DNA from: Bacillota bacterium
GTDB lineage: Bacteria; Bacillota; Clostridia; Lachnospirales; Lachnospiraceae
Assembly: GCA_023398855.1 (NCBI GenBank)
Contig: JAEWRS010000131.1
Location: 1-7,636 of the forward strand
DNA length: 7,636 bases
Direction: 5' to 3'
Shown: positions 6,046-7,636 of the stretch, in pieces
Layout of the letters: each line of letters opens with the position of its first letter
Numbering within the stretch: the stretch's first letter is position 1
Program-made: the position numbers and the translations under genes
Notes under the pieces: generated by a model
The model's database searches: none
What the model saw: the letters and a program-made list of their open reading frames with translations, nothing else
Told to the model about the DNA's origin: nothing

Positions 6046-7024
6046 TCAAGAATTGTTGGATGCGTCCGGAAAACTGCGGTATGAGTTTGAGGAAGCATTT
6101 GAATTGATGACCATGGCTGTTGAGAAGCATTTAGCTTCAACACCTCCTGTCATCAGGAATTATACGGCTCATCTGGCTAAATCCACCGGCAAATTCATCC
6201 GCGCTTACGGGCTCATGGCCTGTTCCATGGATGAGGATGATAAAGTCCCTGCTGAAGCCGTCACCCTGGCATCCGCGGTAGAATTGCTGCATCTGGCTAC
6301 ATTAGTCCATGATGATGTGATTGATGACGCAGATACAAGGCGGGGAAGCGAAACTCTTCAAAAAAGATTTGGCAAAAAGGCGGCAGTTATTTGCGGAGAC
6401 TACCTGTTGTCTCTGGCTCTTAAACTGGCGGCTTCCATCCCGGAGAGAAATGAATATAACGTTTTGGATATGCCTAATTATTTATGCAGGATCTGTATGG
6501 GCGAACTTCGTCAGGAAATTAACAATAAAAATCTGGATTTATCTGTCTACCGGTATTTAAGCATTATCAAAGGAAAGACTGCTGCACTTTTTGAAGCCTC
6601 CTTTCACGGAGGAGCCATGCTGTCAACAAAGGATGTAAGAATGCTTCGTATGTACCGGAAAGCAGGTAATGACGTTGGAATGATCTTCCAGCTCATGGAT
6701 GACTGCATTGATTATGAAATGGAAGAAGCGGAAGCAAAGAAAAATGTCCGTTCTGATTATGATGAAGGTGTTATTACTCTTCCATTAATCCATGCCATGA
6801 AACAGGACCAGAATCTTCTGGGACAGGTGAAAAACGGCCTGGTCTCAGCCACAGAACTTTATACAAAAGTTTTAGAAGCCGGCGGAACCGCTTATACAAA
6901 GACCGTTGCCGGCAGATACTATACAAAAGCTTCAAGCACCATTGGGAATTTAAAACTATCTGAGGCTAAAAAAGCCAGGATCATGACAGTGGTGGATAAA
7001 TCTTATTATGGTATTAAAAAATAA
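6038..7024 (+). CDS. Long-chain polyprenyl diphosphate synthase (DmkB-like)
   Basis: The 328-residue protein is a full-length trans-isoprenyl diphosphate synthase. It has the IPP-binding segment GKFIRA (51-56, Lys52 and Arg55 kept where the family has GKRxRP), the first Asp-rich motif HDDVIDDADTRRG (Asp92, Asp93, Asp96), KGKTAALFEA (178-187) and the second Asp-rich motif FQLMDDCIDYE (Asp221, Asp222, Asp225). The residue five before the first motif is Ala87, not aromatic, as in enzymes making long chains rather than farnesyl diphosphate. It should condense IPP onto an allylic diphosphate to make the quinone side chain. The start ATG overlaps the ndh2 stop as ATGACTAA, which implies translational coupling; the AAGGAAG upstream is distant (13 nt), in keeping with that. 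The context suggests the DmkB role in an EET locus, supplying a dedicated demethylmenaquinone tail. Chain length cannot be read, and a two-subunit HepS/HepT arrangement is not excluded because no component I is in the window. Confidence 0.88.
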   Translation: MTNQELLDASGKLRYEFEEAFELMTMAVEKHLASTPPVIRNYTAHLAKSTGKFIRAYGLMACSMDEDDKVPAEAVTLASAVELLHLATLVHDDVIDDADTRRGSETLQKRFGKKAAVICGDYLLSLALKLAASIPERNEYNVLDMPNYLCRICMGELRQEINNKNLDLSVYRYLSIIKGKTAALFEASFHGGAMLSTKDVRMLRMYRKAGNDVGMIFQLMDDCIDYEMEEAEAKKNVRSDYDEGVITLPLIHAMKQDQNLLGQVKNGLVSATELYTKVLEAGGTAYTKTVAGRYYTKASSTIGNLKLSEAKKARIMTVVDKSYYGIKK

Positions 7025-7042
7025 TACAATATAAAGCAACAT

Positions 7043-7049
7043 AAGGAGG
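7043..7049 (+). promoter_or_regulatory. Strong ribosome binding site of the lipoprotein gene
   Basis: A full AAGGAGG match lies 10 nt before ATG 7060. There is no hairpin terminator in the 35 nt between the synthase stop and this start, so the lipoprotein is probably on the same transcript but translated independently, perhaps at a higher level than the coupled genes. Confidence 0.75.
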
Positions 7050-7059
7050 AGTAATTACT

Positions 7060-7636
7060 ATGAAAAAACGAGTATTAGCTTTAGGCTGCGGGCTCATGGC
7101 TGCAGCATCCATTCTGGCAGGATGTTCTTCTAATTTACAGCAGGCACCTACCACTGCTGCCCCTACAGAAGCCGCAACAACAGCCGCACCTACCACACAG
7201 GCAGAGACCACAACGAAAGCTGCAAAAACAGAGTCAGCAGGCGGAGCCCTGTCTACAGGTTATTCCGTACTGTCTTCCATCGGTAAATCCACAGATGCCG
7301 GTGAAAAAGATGGGCTTGCAGAAGTGGATACCATGTTCGCAGCCGTACTGGTAGACGAAAGTGGTAAAATCGTAGATTGTAAGATCGATTCTGTTCAGAC
7401 AAAGGTTAACTTTTCTAAAGAAGGAAAGCTGCTTACTGATCTGAAAACTGTTGTAGAATCAAAAAATGAGCTGGGAGAGAAATACGGCATGAAAAAAGCT
7501 TCCGGTATCAGCAAAGAGTGGAACGAGCAGGCTGAAGGATTTGCACAGTATGTGATCGGAAAAACAGCTGATGAAGTAAAGGGAATCGCAGTTTCTTCCG
7601 AAGGTGTTGCAGATGATGCAGACTTAAAGGCAACCA
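7060..7636 (+). CDS. Surface lipoprotein of the EET operon, PplA-like (partial)
   Basis: The gene runs off the window after 192 codons. The N-terminus MKKRVLALGCGLMAAASIL leads to lipobox LAGC (19-22), so Cys22 should be lipidated and the protein held on the outer face of the membrane. Residues about 23-60 are a Thr/Ala/Pro-rich spacer, suited to crossing the cell wall. The folded part begins near 65. It shows AEVDTMFAAVLVDESGKIVDCKIDSV (87-112, in two stretches) and, after a charged segment, ELGEKYGMKKASG and WNEQAEGFAQYVIGKT, which I recall from Firmicute lipoproteins encoded beside Ndh2. No covalent-FMN motif (D-x-x-S/T-G-A-T) is visible, but one could lie downstream. It follows the synthase by 35 nt in the same operon. 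By analogy with Listeria PplA it would carry electrons to extracellular acceptors; that is inference from context and weak family recall. Another substrate-binding or redox lipoprotein is possible. Confidence 0.7.
   Translation, partial: MKKRVLALGCGLMAAASILAGCSSNLQQAPTTAAPTEAATTAAPTTQAETTTKAAKTESAGGALSTGYSVLSSIGKSTDAGEKDGLAEVDTMFAAVLVDESGKIVDCKIDSVQTKVNFSKEGKLLTDLKTVVESKNELGEKYGMKKASGISKEWNEQAEGFAQYVIGKTADEVKGIAVSSEGVADDADLKAT

Noticed and set aside
7014..7211. Minus-strand open frame rich in Val and Ala
   Set aside because: It is the complement of the Thr/Ala/Pro linker of the lipoprotein and has no independent support.

Overview
The window looks like chromosome of an anaerobic, motile, low-to-mid GC Firmicute, most probably a Lachnospiraceae/Clostridium cluster XIVa-type organism. 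Strong AAGGAGG ribosome binding sites, TTG and GTG starts, extended -10 promoters and the mix of gene families suggest this; genus cannot be read from the sequence.

Layout. (1) 1-145, plus strand: the last 47 codons of a chemoreceptor (methyl-accepting chemotaxis protein). It converges on the next block through a long hairpin (186-234) that probably terminates both sides. (2) 246-3198, minus strand, transcribed right to left: an OLD/RloA-type ABC ATPase, a TOPRIM-fold protein overlapping it by 17 nt, then an alpha/beta hydrolase 33 nt further on. The ATPase-TOPRIM pair has the composition of two-gene antiphage systems (split OLD, RloAB-like, PARIS-like) and is the best candidate here for an under-described system. 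(3) 3340-3705, minus strand: a small membrane-anchored NusG domain II protein. (4) A divergent control region of about 320 bp (3706-4026) with an extended -10 promoter facing each way and two dyad elements. (5) 4027-7636, plus strand: a tightly packed operon of a membrane-anchored type II NADH dehydrogenase fused to a DoxX-like membrane domain, a long-chain polyprenyl diphosphate synthase (8 nt overlap), and a lipoprotein that runs off the window.

How the genes work together. Ndh2 with its extra membrane domain, a dedicated polyprenyl synthase, a surface lipoprotein and a divergent NusG-II protein match the core of the flavin-based extracellular electron transfer (EET) locus known from Listeria (ndh2, dmkB, pplA, eetA/eetB). 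The model is NADH oxidation by Ndh2, a quinone whose side chain is made by the synthase, and electron delivery to a surface lipoprotein. Other expected parts (EetB, DmkA, ApbE/FmnB, flavin transporter) are not in the window. No tRNA, rRNA, CRISPR array, IS element or integrase was seen.
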